The notes under the pieces are model-generated. The model was not told the DNA's origin. It ran no database searches and worked only from the letters and a program-made list of their open reading frames with translations. The position numbers were made by a program, and so were the translations under genes. Below are positions 34,423 to 42,873 of a DNA stretch of 52,414 nt, piece by piece. Numbering within the stretch: position 1 is the stretch's first letter; each line of letters opens with the position of its first letter. The stretch covers positions 1-52,414 of the IMG/VR virus record IMGVR_UViG_3300046517_002069, one strand, 5' to 3'. Source of the DNA: a virus.

Positions 34423-37400
34423 CGCTTGATGAATTCCAACTGCTGGATATAACCCTGCTCGAAGTTGGCGGATCTCGACGAGCCGGAGTTATTGCTGACG
34501 CCGATGCCGATCGTTGCGCTGCCCGTGGCGTGATTATGATCGAACTGCCATTGCATCGTCAGATGGTGCTCCGGCGTAGCGCTGATGCTCAGAAAGGCAT
34601 CGACCGTGCTATAGGTGAACGTCGATCCGTCGTAGTAGAAGGAATAGAGGCTTAGATCTCCGACCGAGCCTGCGGTCTGGTCCATCTTGATCGTTACCGT
34701 CAATATCACCTTGCAATCGAATGCGGGCGCAGGGGTAACAATGATTGAGTTGATGACCTTGGTCGGGTCGTGCACCGTGCTCGCTGGCACCGTGATCGTG
34801 CCGCCGGTATTCAGCGTGGACAGGTATGTGACAGTCGCCGCGTTCTGCCCGATTTGCGGCGTATCCAGCACCTCGAGATTGGTCGTCGGTCCGAAGCGCA
34901 GCGAATTGACGCCGCCGCCGGGCGTGTAGAACGACGAGTCCATATAGAGCGCGAGGGACGCGATGGTCACGGTGCGCAGCACGACGCCATCGGCAAGATA
35001 GGTCACCGTAGAGCCATTGTAGGTGACGCCAAAGAGGGTCGCAGTCGTGTAGGCGCCCGCATTGGCAACCACCTGCGTACCGGACTCGTAAATCTCGATG
35101 ATGCCGCTCACATCGCAATAGATCGCGTAATCGATCGAGGTATAGGACTGATCGAACGCCGGGCTTAGGCCGAGCCCGATCATCAGGTTCGCATTCGTCT
35201 GGTTGCACTTCCAACTCACGTGACAGATCGGGAACGTATCCACGCTGAAGCAATCGGAGTCCCAGGCGGATGAGCCGCCTGATTTCGTGACGTTGAGATC
35301 ACTGACACGGCAATTTCCGCGCGCGATATAGGGCACGGCCTGCACAGCGCCGTAGGGGCCGAACGAGATGTTGTTGGCGGCGGCACCCGGGTCATAGAAC
35401 GAACTGTCGAGATAGAGCGTGAGTCCGGGAGGTGCGGGGATCTGGCGCATTAACGTCCCGGATTTGAAATACCGGATCATTTTGCCGTCGTAAATGATCG
35501 AAAAGACATCATTCGCCGTATAAGTCCCATAGCTGCCAGGGCTCACTCCGCTCTCATAGATATAACTGGTTCCGCTGCTGTGCGCCTCCCAAGCGTAATT
35601 GACCGACGTGTAGCTCGAATCCAACGTTGGATTACTGCCCAGGCCCAATATTAGAGATGCATTGACCTGGGATGCGCGGAAATTGACGAACGCGCCGTTG
35701 GTATAACTCTCTTTCGAATAACAGTCGCTGTCCCACGCGGACGTGGCCGCCGATTTGAACGCCTTGGTGCCGACGACTGCAACGCCGCGCCCGACCAAGG
35801 TGGTGGCATTCGCCTGAAGCTGGCCCGCATTCGCGGCCGTGATGGTGTAGGTGTAGGCCGATACCGCGCTGATGTCTTGGACGCCACCGCCCACGTAATT
35901 GAAGCTCGGGAACTTGAAGTACAGCGTCTGCCCCACCATGCCGGGGTCATAGGGGACCCGCAGCAGTGCCTCATCGATGCGCGCGAAGGCGGTGCTCGAT
36001 GAATGGGCGGCGCGATCGGTACCGTACTGCCCTCGGCGCAGGTAGGTGAGGTTGTAGGCGCCCGCGCCCGTGAGCGTCGCGGTCTCGTACGCCATCACCT
36101 CACCATCGACGTAGATGAGCGTGCGCAGGTTGTCCGCGTCCGCCACGGTGCCCGAGGCCATCTGCAGCGACGTGTCGTCCAACTGCACCGACAGGGTGTG
36201 GGTCACATCGGGGTCGACGCCGGTCGCCAGCGATGCGGTCAGCGTGCCGTAGCGGGCGGGACCTGCGATGGTGCCGACGTAGGCGTAGGTAGTACCGCCA
36301 TCGAGCGATTGATGTACATCGCATCCGCCCCAGGGGTCGATGTTCTGGCCGCAGGCCGCGATCCACAGTTGATAGCCGCCATTGGGATCTACCAAGAGTG
36401 GCGGGGCTGCAAAGATCAGCGGCGTCTGGATGCTGCCAGGGTCCACGTTGTAATTGGCGGCATATCCTTGAGCCGCCTGCGTGTCATAGATCGGCGGCAG
36501 CGCCGGACCGACCAGCATCTCCTCGGCCGTGATGGTGAGCATGTCGCTGCTCGTGCCGGCCGGGTCATCGGCGCTCTCATCGATCTGGGTGATGCGGACC
36601 AACTGATTGACGATGTCGCAATCAACATCATTGATCGCAACGAAGTCCATGGGCTCGAGCAGGCAGTAATCCGCGCGCACCGAGAAGGTGAACGTCGAGC
36701 GGATATACAGTTGCCGCCACAGGATCAGGTGCGCGACCTGCAGCGCGACAGCCGCGGTCGTGATCCCATGCAGCGACACCGTCTGCATGGTGCGCTCGCC
36801 GTTCAGCGCAATGTCGTTGTCGTCGGTGGCCTCGGCAATCGCGACGTTGTACGCATTCGCACGGTCGAGAAACTCGACCCGCACCTTGTTGAACGTCTCG
36901 TTGGCCGGCGTGATCGAGACCTGCACCGGATCGCTGCTGCTCGAGCTGCCACCGCCCTGGCTCGCATCCAAGTAATCGGTGTCGAAGAAATCGTACTCGG
37001 GCGATAGATCCGGCGTGTAGGTGCGGCTGTGACCGGTGACCGGCGTGTCGGCATACGGGATGATCTTGAGCACGCCCCCGGACCACACGGGTGCCGAGTT
37101 GGTGGCCTTGAGCAACTCGTTGATGAAGTCTACGGCCGAGCGCTGCGTTGTCTCCTGGGGGCTGAAGAACAGGCCCATGGCGATGCAGTAGCTCTGATAC
37201 GTGTTGCCCGCACCCTGGATGCCGGAGTCCAGATACGGGAAGTGGCAACCGTGGTTCGCATCGGTCGTGTAGTCGACCAGGATCGCGGACGGCTCCGCAT
37301 CCACGATGCCGCCGCCGAAACTGCAGAACCCCGTGACCTCGAAGCTGTAATTCGGCAGCGAAGCCGAGCCCCCGAGATCGAGGTTACCGTCCGCCACGTA

Positions 37401-37826
37401 GGCGGTGTGATCGTAGGGAATGGCCTGGGTGGGAAAGTTGGTCGTCAGGTACGACCAGGTCGCCTGTCCGCCCGCGCCCGTAAAGAGCGTCAGACCTTCC
37501 GCCGAGATGGTCGTGATGGCCTTGTCTTTCCAGACCTGGCCTATGGCTGCAATCGGGCCCTCGCACAAAAACATGATGACGGCGGCGCTATAGGTGTACG
37601 AACTCGTACTGCCCCCGCCGCCGCCCTTACCGCCGCCGGATTGCCGGACGGGTATCGCCGTGAAATTCCCGTACCACCCGAGATTGATGCCGATCCGGGT
37701 CTTGCCGTAGACCAGCGCCACCGCATTGCCATAGGTGCTCTGATTGAGCGCGATGGCATTCAGGCGTGTCGGCGTGACTGACTGCGATTTGGCGCCGCCC
37801 AGAAAGCTCACGGGATCAGGCTCCAT
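34419..37826 (-). CDS. Tail tip / host-specificity protein (J-like), 1135 aa
   Basis: The N-terminal 450 residues have the features of J-like baseplate-hub proteins: a Gly-rich loop (SGGGKGGGGGSTSS at 63-76), then FLCEGPIAAIGQVWKD (86-101), common in this class. They continue through a hub-like region with WSGGVLKIIPYAD and LQVAHLILWRQLYIRSTFTF. Residues 470-680 are beta-rich. Residues 697-824 and 854-980 are two copies of a domain of about 128 residues beginning AWDSDC and ending SFGP or RFGP, and the end (1000-1135) is a last beta domain. The copies are probable receptor- or glycan-binding modules. Its GC-poorer serine/threonine/tyrosine-rich C-terminus is typical of adhesins. Confidence 0.84.
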   Translation of the reverse strand: MEPDPVSFLGGAKSQSVTPTRLNAIALNQSTYGNAVALVYGKTRIGINLGWYGNFTAIPVRQSGGGKGGGGGSTSSYTYSAAVIMFLCEGPIAAIGQVWKDKAITTISAEGLTLFTGAGGQATWSYLTTNFPTQAIPYDHTAYVADGNLDLGGSASLPNYSFEVTGFCSFGGGIVDAEPSAILVDYTTDANHGCHFPYLDSGIQGAGNTYQSYCIAMGLFFSPQETTQRSAVDFINELLKATNSAPVWSGGVLKIIPYADTPVTGHSRTYTPDLSPEYDFFDTDYLDASQGGGSSSSSDPVQVSITPANETFNKVRVEFLDRANAYNVAIAEATDDNDIALNGERTMQTVSLHGITTAAVALQVAHLILWRQLYIRSTFTFSVRADYCLLEPMDFVAINDVDCDIVNQLVRITQIDESADDPAGTSSDMLTITAEEMLVGPALPPIYDTQAAQGYAANYNVDPGSIQTPLIFAAPPLLVDPNGGYQLWIAACGQNIDPWGGCDVHQSLDGGTTYAYVGTIAGPARYGTLTASLATGVDPDVTHTLSVQLDDTSLQMASGTVADADNLRTLIYVDGEVMAYETATLTGAGAYNLTYLRRGQYGTDRAAHSSSTAFARIDEALLRVPYDPGMVGQTLYFKFPSFNYVGGGVQDISAVSAYTYTITAANAGQLQANATTLVGRGVAVVGTKAFKSAATSAWDSDCYSKESYTNGAFVNFRASQVNASLILGLGSNPTLDSSYTSVNYAWEAHSSGTSYIYESGVSPGSYGTYTANDVFSIIYDGKMIRYFKSGTLMRQIPAPPGLTLYLDSSFYDPGAAANNISFGPYGAVQAVPYIARGNCRVSDLNVTKSGGSSAWDSDCFSVDTFPICHVSWKCNQTNANLMIGLGLSPAFDQSYTSIDYAIYCDVSGIIEIYESGTQVVANAGAYTTATLFGVTYNGSTVTYLADGVVLRTVTIASLALYMDSSFYTPGGGVNSLRFGPTTNLEVLDTPQIGQNAATVTYLSTLNTGGTITVPASTVHDPTKVINSIIVTPAPAFDCKVILTVTIKMDQTAGSVGDLSLYSFYYDGSTFTYSTVDAFLSISATPEHHLTMQWQFDHNHATGSATIGIGVSNNSGSSRSANFEQGYIQQLEFIKR
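34887..35267 (-). repeat. Tip-protein repeat, second copy
   Basis: Codes residues 854-980 of the tip protein: AWDSDCFS, NQTNANLMIGLGLSPAFDQSY, TSIDYA, IYESGTQ, LALYMDSSFYTPGGGVNSLR. It aligns with the first copy at 35355-35738 along its full length, with clearly diverged sequence, so the duplication is old or under diversifying selection. Confidence 0.82.
35355..35738 (-). repeat. Tip-protein repeat, first copy
   Basis: Codes residues 697-824: AWDSDCYS, VNASLILGLGSNPTLDSSY, TSVNYA, IYESGVS, LTLYLDSSFYDPGAAANNIS. Pattern and length match the second copy. The spacing between copies is about 29 residues. Confidence 0.82.
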
Positions 37827-38236
37827 GCACTATCGAGCCGATGCTCAATGGTTCGCCGCTCAAACAATTCCGTGTTGAGATGCTCGGCGTGCGAATGGAT
37901 CATGAGTTCGTCATCGATCACGATGCCCGCGTGGCTTGCGGTCTTGCCGAAGCGATAGACCTCGATGTCCCCGGGCTGCGCGCGCTCAACCCGATGCGCG
38001 AAACGCTCGATGCCCTGCAAATAGAGTTCCTCACTGCGATGTAGATGCCAACGCGGGTTGTAGGGACGTGGGTCAAAATCCGCTGGTACCAGTCCCACGC
38101 CCTGATAGACGCGCACCAACAGCATCAGACAGTCCACGCCCACGCCCTTGATGTCGGCGCACCAACGATAGGGCGTGCCAGTCCAAGTGCGGGCCTCGGC
38201 CACGATCGCCGCGCGCAACTCATCAGGCTTTGACAA
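37808..38236 (-). CDS. NlpC/P60 tail peptidase, 142 aa
   Basis: The product (MSKPDELRAAIVAEARTWTG...) shows TWTGTPYRW, the catalytic Cys36 in GVDCLMLL and His102 in ASHAGIVID, with a further His in LMIHSHA. This is the NlpC/P60 layout of tail-tip peptidases (lambda K-like C-terminal domain). It probably cuts peptidoglycan cross-bridges while DNA enters. It overlaps the tip gene and the DUF2163-like gene. Confidence 0.83.
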   Translation of the reverse strand: MSKPDELRAAIVAEARTWTGTPYRWCADIKGVGVDCLMLLVRVYQGVGLVPADFDPRPYNPRWHLHRSEELYLQGIERFAHRVERAQPGDIEVYRFGKTASHAGIVIDDELMIHSHAEHLNTELFERRTIEHRLDSAWSLIP

Positions 38237-39254
38237 TGGGAATCTTTCCGGAGAACGGCGAGCCTACGCCCGCCCCACCCTGCGATCCCAAGGCGGGAGG
38301 TGCTTGCGGCGTACTGGTGCCGCCGTCGTAGAGGGTCTCGGGGTTGGGGATGTAGGGCGCGCCGCGGAAGTGAATCAGGTTGTTATAGGCCGGACCCAGC
38401 GCCGCATTCGTGTTAGAGCACGCCGCCTGCGTCTTTTTGCAGGCCGGCTTGATGCTGAACGCATCCCCATTGGCCGGTGCATGCGGCAGCGGCTGGATCG
38501 GCACCATGGCACCACTGGTGTGCAGATAGGTCTTGAGCGTGCGGCTCAATCCTGCATTGGCACCGGAGGTCCACGTGAGCACCCCGCGACTCCAGTAATC
38601 ATCGGCCTGGGTGAGGTTGGTACTCCAACCGGTCACCGTGCCACCCGATCCCGAGACAGCGCCAGTCACCGTGAAGGTAGCGGCCGACAGGGTGCAGCCC
38701 GCATCGAACACGGTATGCAGGCAAGAGGCTTGATGGATATTGCGCGGCATCTGGACGTTGAGAAGTTCCTTCTTCTCATTCAACGTGAAGACGGCGGACA
38801 TGCGCCCCGCGACCGCCTGATTGATACCGAAAATCTGCCACAGGACCGCGCCGGGAGACGTGTCAGCCCAGGAGTGCAGAAAGATTTTCGACCACGTGAC
38901 AACAGCCGCATCAAACAGACGGTTTTTGACGGCCTTCAAGAACGGAATGCCGCCAATCAAAACGGGGCCGCCGGGGTTGTCCCCTTGCGGATAGACATCC
39001 AACTGCAGGCTCTGCACTTCCAGCGTGTTCTTCTGCGTGAAGCCCCCCTTCATGAGGGTGAGTCCCGTCAGGTAGGTATGCTGGGTACCACTGGGATAAA
39101 TCGCCGCTGTCAGCGGTACTTGGCTCGTCGTGAAGTAGTAGGTCGCGCCGCCTGCGAGCGCGAAACTCCACAAATCGGCTTTGAAAAAGCTCCCGCTCGC
39201 GAGAATCGCGATGGTTGCGGCCGAGGCATTCTTCAAAGGATATGCCCTCTCCAC
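38223..39254 (-). CDS. DUF2163/BR0599-family baseplate hub protein, 343 aa
   Basis: The order DUF2460, DUF2163, NlpC/P60, tip is standard for siphoviruses of this type and for gene transfer agents. The protein has VLIGGIPFLKAVKNRLFDAA, later CLHTVFDAGCTLSAATFTVT, and near its end the Cys-rich ACKKTQAACSNTNAAL and HFRGAPYIPNPE, all features of the BR0599 type, where Cys may bind a cluster. It should be part of the distal tail/hub. It overlaps both neighbours by 14-22 bases. Confidence 0.78.
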   Translation of the reverse strand: MERAYPLKNASAATIAILASGSFFKADLWSFALAGGATYYFTTSQVPLTAAIYPSGTQHTYLTGLTLMKGGFTQKNTLEVQSLQLDVYPQGDNPGGPVLIGGIPFLKAVKNRLFDAAVVTWSKIFLHSWADTSPGAVLWQIFGINQAVAGRMSAVFTLNEKKELLNVQMPRNIHQASCLHTVFDAGCTLSAATFTVTGAVSGSGGTVTGWSTNLTQADDYWSRGVLTWTSGANAGLSRTLKTYLHTSGAMVPIQPLPHAPANGDAFSIKPACKKTQAACSNTNAALGPAYNNLIHFRGAPYIPNPETLYDGGTSTPQAPPALGSQGGAGVGSPFSGKIPIVKA

Positions 39255-40192
39255 TTACAGCTCTTCAATTCCCACAGCCGATACAGAAACTGCGCCGGGT
39301 CCATGCGGTCGGACAGAAACTTGCCGCGGTAGTAAAACGAGCCGGACCACGTGAGCGCGTGAGCGGTGACGGGCGCTGAGGTGAACGTGACGATGCCGGT
39401 CACTCCAATGCTGTAGTTGGCTGGGTTGATCAGCGTGCCGTTGTCATACAGATTCGGCGTGTTGGCGAGATTCTGGATGATGTCCGGCGTACCCGGACCG
39501 CCGGCCACCGCGTAGTTGGCAATCAACTGGAACGCCAGTGTTGTGCCGTTGCCCGTGCCGAACGGCTCCGCGACCACCGTGTTGAAATGAGGATCCAGAA
39601 ACCGGAAGGTGCCGAACCGGCCCCGCATCGAGTTGAACAGCCCCACGATCTGGCGCAGTTCACTTACCGGCAGGCGATCATCCAGCAGGTCGTAGCGAAA
39701 TTCCCATTCCCACACCGGATATTGCTGATAGCCGATGACCGTGACTTTGGCGGCGAGCGCTTCCTGATAACCGGTCTTCCAGGTGGGTGAGCGCACGACA
39801 TCGAGCGTGGCGCCCGGCAAGTACATTGGAAAGACATCGAGTGGCAGCGCCTGTATGGTCCAGGTGAACGCCGCGGCCGTGACGCTGCCGAAGGGATTGG
39901 CACCGCGCACCACGATGCCGCTATAGACGCCGGGCATCGTGGGTATTCCGACGAACGTGCCCGATCCGAGCAATGCGATGCCCGTGGGCAGCGCGCCACT
40001 GTCAAGGCTAAAGAACACCGCATTCGCAAAATCCCCGACGATCGACAGCGGCGTAATCGGAACCCCGACCACGGAGGTTTGCGCCGCGATCGTACCGATC
40101 ACCGTCGGGGGAAACGCAGTCGATCCCGACCCGATCGAGCCCCATGCGTTGCCCCAGCTGTTGCCCCAGCTGTTGCCCCAAGCTGATGTCAT
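39233..40192 (-). CDS. DUF2460 tail protein with added Ig-like domain, 319 aa
   Basis: Residues 1-18 carry a WGNS repeat (AWGNSWGNSWGNAWGS). Residues 28-112 look like a He_PIG Ig-type domain (ALPTGIALLGSGTFVGIPTM, then PGVYSGIVVRGANPFGS). From about 120 the DUF2460 domain begins: FPMYLPGATLDVVRSPTWKT, WEWEFRYDLL, RGRFGTFRFLDP. This family forms the distal tail ring on which the hub sits. The N-terminal Ig domain is an extra, perhaps displayed on the tail for weak glycan binding. Confidence 0.8.
   Translation of the reverse strand: MTSAWGNSWGNSWGNAWGSIGSGSTAFPPTVIGTIAAQTSVVGVPITPLSIVGDFANAVFFSLDSGALPTGIALLGSGTFVGIPTMPGVYSGIVVRGANPFGSVTAAAFTWTIQALPLDVFPMYLPGATLDVVRSPTWKTGYQEALAAKVTVIGYQQYPVWEWEFRYDLLDDRLPVSELRQIVGLFNSMRGRFGTFRFLDPHFNTVVAEPFGTGNGTTLAFQLIANYAVAGGPGTPDIIQNLANTPNLYDNGTLINPANYSIGVTGIVTFTSAPVTAHALTWSGSFYYRGKFLSDRMDPAQFLYRLWELKSCKWRGHIL
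40148..40183. repeat. Three 12-base tandem repeats
   Basis: GTTGCCCCAGCT occurs three times in a row (the last with one change) and codes for the WGNS units at the start of the DUF2460 protein. Unit length is a multiple of three, so copy-number changes keep the frame. Confidence 0.8.
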
Positions 40193-40201
40193 CGTTCGTC
40201 T

Positions 40202-42202
40202 TCAGGACAGCGCGAAGCGGTTGTTGAGTTTCTTGATCGCGCCCGCGAGGTCCTTCATCTGAACGAGTCCATGGTCGCGCCCCACGGGGACGAATTGGAC
40301 ATTGAGCGAGCCGCCGCCCCTTGGGGCATCCTTGCCGTGCTCTGACATGGCATTGCGTACCGTATCGGCAACGGGGGCTGGCAACACCATCTCGCGCTGG
40401 TGCAATTGAGTCACGGGATTCAGGCCAGCAGGAATGTCATACCCTGCCTCAGCACTATCGAACGCCAACACACCCGCATAGGCCACCGCTGCGGCGGCGG
40501 GCGCCAAGAACGGACCCACATAGGGAATCCCTACGATGGCTTTGTAGGCGCCCGCGGCTGCTTCGCCCGCATCTTTGCGAATCTGGGCGGACCCGAGATC
40601 TCTTCCCACGGCCGATTGCAATGCCATCATGGCGATATTCTTTCCAGTATTCTCGACGGCCGCTGCGGCGATCGATGCAAACATACTGCGCATGGCCTCA
40701 CCGAAACTTTGACTTCCGCGCGCCATGCTTAAAAATGCTGATCCGAAGGCAGTGGCGACGTTTCTAAAGGCCGCGCCCCATTGCTGCTGGAATTTTTGCG
40801 CGGCTCGTTGCTCCGACTGCAGGAATCTATCGCTCTCTTCGAGTTGCGTACTGATGCTTCTTAAGCGGCTGGCCGCATTCTGATCGTTGGCCCTGGTCTG
40901 CTCTCGAAGTAACTCCAGATCGCGCTGCCCGGCCGCGACCGCGCGCTCCTCACCCGCCAGGAACCGGTCCGTTTCTTCAATGTCGAGGGCAATCATCTTG
41001 AGCCGTGACTGCGCGTGTTGGTCTTCCATGTGCATCTGCTCGCGCAGCAACTCCATGGCCCTCTTGGCTGCCAAATCACTCTCGCTCGCGTTAGTGCCGC
41101 CCGTGGAGGCAATGGGCGTGACCTTGGGGCCCACGATGGCAGCGGCGAACGAATCCACGATGCGCTTTTGCGTGCGCTCGGCATCCGCCGCAATTTTCTC
41201 CCAGTATTCGTTGCCGATCTGCTCAATTCGGCCCATACCCGAGCGCCAGGCCTGCGCGGCACCAGAAAAATCACCATGAAGCGCCCGATTGAACATCTGG
41301 GCAAAGGTGGTGGCGTATTGGGCGAGCTGAGTGAAGACGGCCTTGCCGGTCTCGTAAATCACCTCGAGCCCGAGCGTGATGACGCGAAACGGCACGGCAA
41401 GTCCTGCCAATGCCACGCGGAAGGTCTCGACCACCCCGGGGCCGATGCTGCCAAACCATTCGCCCAGCTCAGTGAGTATCGGCATCACCGCCTGACCGAT
41501 GACGTTCTTCACACCCGTCATGACGTCTTTGACGTCATTCATGGCGGTGCGGTAGCGCTCTGTGGCGGCTAACTGCTCCCCGCCCACCGACAGTCCCAGC
41601 GCATCGGCCTTATCCGCCGCCTCACGCATGGCCTCGCTGGTCACGTTTACGATGCGGCCCATCTCGCCCCAAGAGCGACCAAAGAGGCGCTGGCCTTCGA
41701 GGTTGCGGTCCGTGCCTTCTTTCAGTTTGGCCAGATGATCGATCGCATCCAACATGATATCGAGTTGATTGCGCAGTTCGCCGCCATGCTCGTGTATCGC
41801 AATGCCCGCGTTTTTGAATGCGTCCTCGTTCTTGTTCAACTGCCGCGTCATCGCGTTGCCGGCGGCCTGGAAGGTCTCGGTGGAGACGTGCGCTTCATCC
41901 AGTGCCACACGCAATATGGATGCCTGGGTCGCGGAGACACCGAATTGTCGGCCGAGGTCCTCGGCGCTGACTGTCAATTCGACCGTGGTATCGATGGCCT
42001 CCTTGAAGGCAGCGCCGCCCGCGAGCGCGGCGGAGAATATGCCCAATGCGCCCGTGATCTTCTCGAAGACGGCTGAGACGCCTTCGAAACTCGAATGCAT
42101 CCGTTCGGCCGCATCCTTGACTGCATCCTGCGATTCCTTCAGCGCGCGCATGAAGGCGGCATTTTCGCCGGATATGCCGAAACTGATATCGTCTTGGGCC
42201 AT
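40202..42202 (-). CDS. Tail tape measure protein, 666 aa
   Basis: A long, largely helical protein just downstream of the tail chaperone pair, where the tape measure always lies. It opens MAQDDISFGISGENAAFMRA. DLGRQFGVSATQASILRVAL near 85-105 recalls tape-measure N-domains. The middle has membrane-active stretches (ALAGLAVPFRVITLGLEVIY) and charged coiled coils with paired LLREQMHMEDQHAQSRLKMI and LLREQTRANDQNAASRLRSI repeats at about 390-450. The end is hydrophobic (VGPFLAPAAAAVAYAGVLAF). At about 0.15 nm per residue a tail near 100 nm is expected. Confidence 0.85.
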   Translation of the reverse strand: MAQDDISFGISGENAAFMRALKESQDAVKDAAERMHSSFEGVSAVFEKITGALGIFSAALAGGAAFKEAIDTTVELTVSAEDLGRQFGVSATQASILRVALDEAHVSTETFQAAGNAMTRQLNKNEDAFKNAGIAIHEHGGELRNQLDIMLDAIDHLAKLKEGTDRNLEGQRLFGRSWGEMGRIVNVTSEAMREAADKADALGLSVGGEQLAATERYRTAMNDVKDVMTGVKNVIGQAVMPILTELGEWFGSIGPGVVETFRVALAGLAVPFRVITLGLEVIYETGKAVFTQLAQYATTFAQMFNRALHGDFSGAAQAWRSGMGRIEQIGNEYWEKIAADAERTQKRIVDSFAAAIVGPKVTPIASTGGTNASESDLAAKRAMELLREQMHMEDQHAQSRLKMIALDIEETDRFLAGEERAVAAGQRDLELLREQTRANDQNAASRLRSISTQLEESDRFLQSEQRAAQKFQQQWGAAFRNVATAFGSAFLSMARGSQSFGEAMRSMFASIAAAAVENTGKNIAMMALQSAVGRDLGSAQIRKDAGEAAAGAYKAIVGIPYVGPFLAPAAAAVAYAGVLAFDSAEAGYDIPAGLNPVTQLHQREMVLPAPVADTVRNAMSEHGKDAPRGGGSLNVQFVPVGRDHGLVQMKDLAGAIKKLNNRFALS

Positions 42203-42217
42203 TGCGATGTTGACTCG

Positions 42218-42436
42218 TTATCCGATATTCATGCCGAGTTGGCCGAGGAGACGCGCCGCATGCTGCTCCTGGGTCAATTTGCTGGTGTCAGCTTCGGGCG
42301 GCTTATACCCCAGATAGCGGCCGACCATGATGGCGAGCGGCGGCATTTTTCCGGTCATCCGATTCCAGGCAGCCAGTCGCGGCAGATCCCATTCCCAGCC
42401 TATTTGTTCCCAGCCGTGCCCGCAGGAAGCAATCAC
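42218..42436 (-). CDS. Tail assembly chaperone frameshift extension (T part)
   Basis: This short frame (from GTG 42436) is open upstream in the -1 register and fuses to the preceding gene through the slippery run at 42502-42508. It is best read as the C-terminal part of a G-T type fusion. After the shift the text is SDGAGDGADEWNGDSWDELY, then CFVIASCGHGWEQIGWEW and PRLAAWNRMTGKMPP. The fusion would have about 218 residues. The T part recruits tail tube subunits to the tape measure in lambda. Independent expression from the GTG seems unlikely. Confidence 0.78.
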   Translation of the reverse strand: MIASCGHGWEQIGWEWDLPRLAAWNRMTGKMPPLAIMVGRYLGYKPPEADTSKLTQEQHAARLLGQLGMNIG

Positions 42437-42873
42437 GAAGCAGTAGAGCTCGTCCCAACTGTCGCCGTTCCATTCATCTGCGCCGTCTCCGGCGCCATCA
42501 CTTTTTTTTCCGTTCCACCCTCCTCGCGCGCCTTCAATCCCGACACGTTCATCAGCGCCAGCATCATCTCGCCCATGTTGCCGACATCGACCGTCTGAGT
42601 GATGAGCCAGCGCGGAACGTTGCGGTAGTTGCGGGCGAGTGCCTGCTCGAGCGCATCGACGAGCGTTTCCATGGAGTCCGTATCCGGCCCGTTGCCCATT
42701 TTCTGCAGCCGCGCCTGCAGGAGCTTCAATGAGTCAAAGTTGAGCGGCGGCACGACCAGTTCGATGTCGATCAGTTCGCCCGTTGGCTTGCCGTCCGCAT
42801 CGGGCTCGTTGCCGCGAAAATTGAACGTAAAGCCGGCGCGCAGGGTGCGCTGCGATTGAACATCGAGGGACAT
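42433..42873 (-). CDS. Tail assembly chaperone (G-like), 146 aa
   Basis: Product MSLDVQSQRTLRAGFTFNFR... with ELIDIELVVPPLNFDSLKLL, a helical centre and a disordered end. It stands between the tube and tape measure genes, has the usual G size and contains the heptamer A-AAA-AAA in frame near codons 122-124 (GAA AAA AAA). Most ribosomes would finish the 146-residue G form; a minority would slip by -1 to make the G-T fusion with 42218-42436. Confidence 0.78.
   Translation of the reverse strand: MSLDVQSQRTLRAGFTFNFRGNEPDADGKPTGELIDIELVVPPLNFDSLKLLQARLQKMGNGPDTDSMETLVDALEQALARNYRNVPRWLITQTVDVGNMGEMMLALMNVSGLKAREEGGTEKKVMAPETAQMNGTATVGTSSTAS
42502..42508 (-). promoter_or_regulatory. -1 ribosomal frameshift slippery site
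   Basis: On the minus strand the heptamer A AAA AAA lies in the correct phase for a -1 shift. The sequence after it is GC-rich (GTGATGGCGCCGGAGACGGC) and could form a pausing hairpin. The shifted frame stays open for 94 residues to 42218. Confidence 0.82.

Noticed and set aside
36003-37007. 334-codon frame on the plus strand
   Set aside because: It lies fully opposite the tail-tip gene, is rich in Arg/Val/Gly as expected for antisense of GC-rich DNA, has no ribosome site and shows no family pattern.
38175-39332. 385-codon frame on the plus strand
   Set aside because: Antisense to the DUF2163-like gene, whose motifs and overlaps are convincing; composition is that of a shadow frame.
40993-41304. 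103-codon minus-strand frame within the tape measure gene
   Set aside because: Shares the strand with the tape measure but in another register; Arg/Ser-rich, no start signal, no coupling.
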